NCBI RefSeq assembly: GCF_902806685.2
Contig: NC_048542.1
Span: forward strand, 7,796,533-7,860,532
DNA from: Maniola hyperantus
Taxonomy: Eukaryota > Arthropoda > Insecta > Lepidoptera > Nymphalidae
DNA length: 64,000 bases
Direction: 5' to 3'
Shown here: positions 56,101-59,100 of the stretch, piece by piece
Layout of the letters: each line of letters opens with the position of its first letter
Numbering within the stretch: position 1 is the first letter of the stretch
Notes under the pieces: generated by a model
What the model was told of the DNA's origin: nothing
Database searches by the model: none
What the model saw: only the letters and a program-made list of their open reading frames with translations
Program-made: the position numbers and the translations under genes

Positions 56101-59100
56101 GCTAGTACATAAGTCAGTTAACTTTAAAATTAGCTCATTCTATCAGAACTTTTGCACCATAAACATTTTGATTAAAAATACCTACTTATATTTATTTAAA
56201 TCATATTATTACATTTGCGAAGGAATATAATTATTTTGTAATCTTTCCCTTGTCACGGAAACGAAATAGGTATGCGATGGCGTTACAAATCATGAGAAAA
56301 CGTATTGACAAGTTTTGATAGGAGATCTTATCTTGTGACGTGCGGATGATGTCAACAATAATATTATTACGTTTTGGTTTATTTTATAACATGTTTTGTT
56401 TATGTTTCTATTGTATTCACGTACTATTTGATAACTAGTTACCGTCATATTAAGTATGCTAATATAATTTTACTAATTCTATTAAAAAGTAAATTATTCT
56501 ATCGTCAAATCCACTTATTTGAGATGTCAGAATGAAATGCATTCCGAGAAGCTGTCTTAATAACCGTCTTTATTTATCTAATGATCTATCTTTTATTTAC
56601 AAGCTCTTTTTTAGTATATTTCTCTATTGAAGTACCGTATATTTAGTCAATAACAAAAATGCCTCTACCACCCGTCAAATTAAATTTGATTTTATGATCT
56701 TACTCAGTGTTCATTTTCCGTTACCTCCTTACTAGGGTGTAGTTATAGTACGAGTTCGGGGGGGGGAACGCCTTGCACACCCGCACATCCTCCGCGCTAA
56801 AGCGGTGCGGGCGAGCCCGGGTGACGTGCGGGTGTGCGGGGTGTTTCGCCGGCTCATACCCCTATTGTTATTTCAACCTGTCGCAGACTATAGGTACATT
56901 ATTATGACCTAATACCATTTACCAATAAAGGGTTTTCCATCGAGCCTTTTCATCCAATAGAACCGTTGACTATGCGGCTTATTCTCCCTGTCATACTGTT
57001 CCCACTGCTGGCGGAGGAGAGTGTAGCACACATAGCAGCAGCGTACCGTCCCTTCTTCGTCACCCTCAGTTCGGTATCCAGCGGGGGCGGCATGGGAAGC
57101 TCCCAGAAAAGGGAAGTACGGTTCGGAGTTCTGCGGACAATATACATTTTTTAACATCTTACCGTGTAGAAAAAAATTTTTTTTAGTTTGCAAGTTGGGA
57201 CTGTTTGGACGATGATAGTCTGTACGGTACGTAGTACGCGACAGGTCAAGATGACAATCGGGGTATGAGGCGGGGGGACGCCCCGCACAGCCGCATGTCA
57301 CCTGCGCTCGTCCGCACCGGGTTAGCGCGGGGGCTGTGCAGGTGTGCGGGGCGTTCCCGCCCCGATTGCAGGCTCGACCTGTTGCGTACTATACTTGACG
57401 TACGTGGTGAATTACAAAACAAACATACAAAATAAGCAACAACCTAGGACACAACTATAGAGCCTAGTTATAAGTAGAGACAACAAGTATGTGAAAATGT
57501 TAGCTATAGGAAAAAATGTATGTTCTCATGTCTTTCTTAAGTCAGTGACACACAGAGTATAAATGTATATAGTAAAACCATTTATTCAGCCAGAGAATGA
57601 CACAATTTAATAAGATAGAAAAATGAAAGTTAGTTTCCAAGGTAGATCAAGGATTTTCAAAGAACCGAGTGATATTTGTTATATATTAGTTAATTTAATT
57701 TCTTACGAACGGGATATACCTCAGTAATAGGAAGTATTGTTGGTTTATTGGTTTGTCATTCAATCCCGCCGCAACGGAGTAAGGGATCAAGTGATTTTTT
57801 CCCCGGAGAGTGATATAAGGCTACATTTATCCCGGAAAATCAGAGTTCCCACGAGATTTTTAAAACCTAAATTTTAAGTGAAAAGACGAAAATGTAAAGA
57901 GTATATAAATAACACGGTTATGAATTCAGCAAGCATTATCAATTAATTGATAATAATTTTATCAGTATACCCATTACCCACTAATCAATATCACAATGAG
58001 TAATATAAGAGATTTTACAAAAGGAAAAAAGGAACCCTTATCCTATCACTTTCTCGTTTCTTTCTTGTGGTGGCATATGAAAGGGTAGCCCTGTAGGCTG
58101 TACATTCTAAAACAGGTTTTTATTAATTTTTATGAATTTTTGATTAATCGTACTAATGTCTAAAAAATACGACTGTAGTACGGAACCCTCCTCGGTGCGC
58201 GAGTTGCACTTGGCCGGTTTTTTTTAATGCGTATTTATAGAACCTCGTCAACAATATATTATGTTGAGAGATACGGTTTTTATTTTCGCCAAGTGTACCT
58301 TCAGCCTAAGATTTTCGTACGTTGCGATATTACATTTTTTTGCCTGAGAAAATTGTTGTATACTTAGTCTACATTAGTTTGTCCCGCAGAGTACTTATAG
58401 TATATTAAGAAAATATTAAAAATAAGCGACTTAGCTATCGTCGCTGTACTCATTTACAACTTGCTGTTGTAGTATTGTTTATTATAAAACGAAAAGGTGA
58501 CTGACTGATCTATCAACGCACAGCACAAACGACGGGACGGATCGGGCTGAAATTTGGCATGCAGATAGCTATAATTATGACGTAGACATCCGCTAAAATA
58601 AGATTTTTGAAAATTTTACCCCTAAGGGGGTAAAATAGGGGGTTGAAATTTGTGAAGTCCACACGGACGAAGTCGCGGGCATAAGCTTTAAATAAAACTG
58701 ATCGTACAGCATAGACCAAGCCGCAAACGACACTTTTTCTAAATTGTAAATTTGCTAAGAAACGAGGGTGATGTCAATCAGTATAGCACCCTTTTACAGT
58801 GTTAAAAAATGTGTTTCTTGCAGAGCGTGCTGTTATGTATAGTACGCGATAGGTCAAGATGGCAATCGGGGAGGAAACGCCCCGCACACTCGCACAGCCC
58901 CCGCGCAAACCCGGTGCGGGCGAGCGCGGGTGACGTGCGGGGTGTACGGCGCGTCCCCCCGCCTCATACTCGTACCGATTACCATCTCGACCTATAGCAG
59001 ACTAAGTATATCCACCAGCCACCTACCACTAACGAGAATTTTTTCACGATAGGTACTCATTTATACAACATTCGTTTGTCAATTAAGTTAATTACGACTA

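Larger units (their letters stand above)
36127..56922. other. Largest intron (20.8 kb), between exons 3 and 2
   Basis: Densely filled with MITEs, SINEs, LINE fragments and simple repeats, listed separately. Stretches with nothing recognised include 36130-36760, 36920-37450, 37640-38420, 42350-43000, 43170-43780, 44040-44580, 45410-46370, 53700-54630 and 56110-56740. One candidate small spliced gene on the plus strand is near 52.7 kb. Confidence 0.55.
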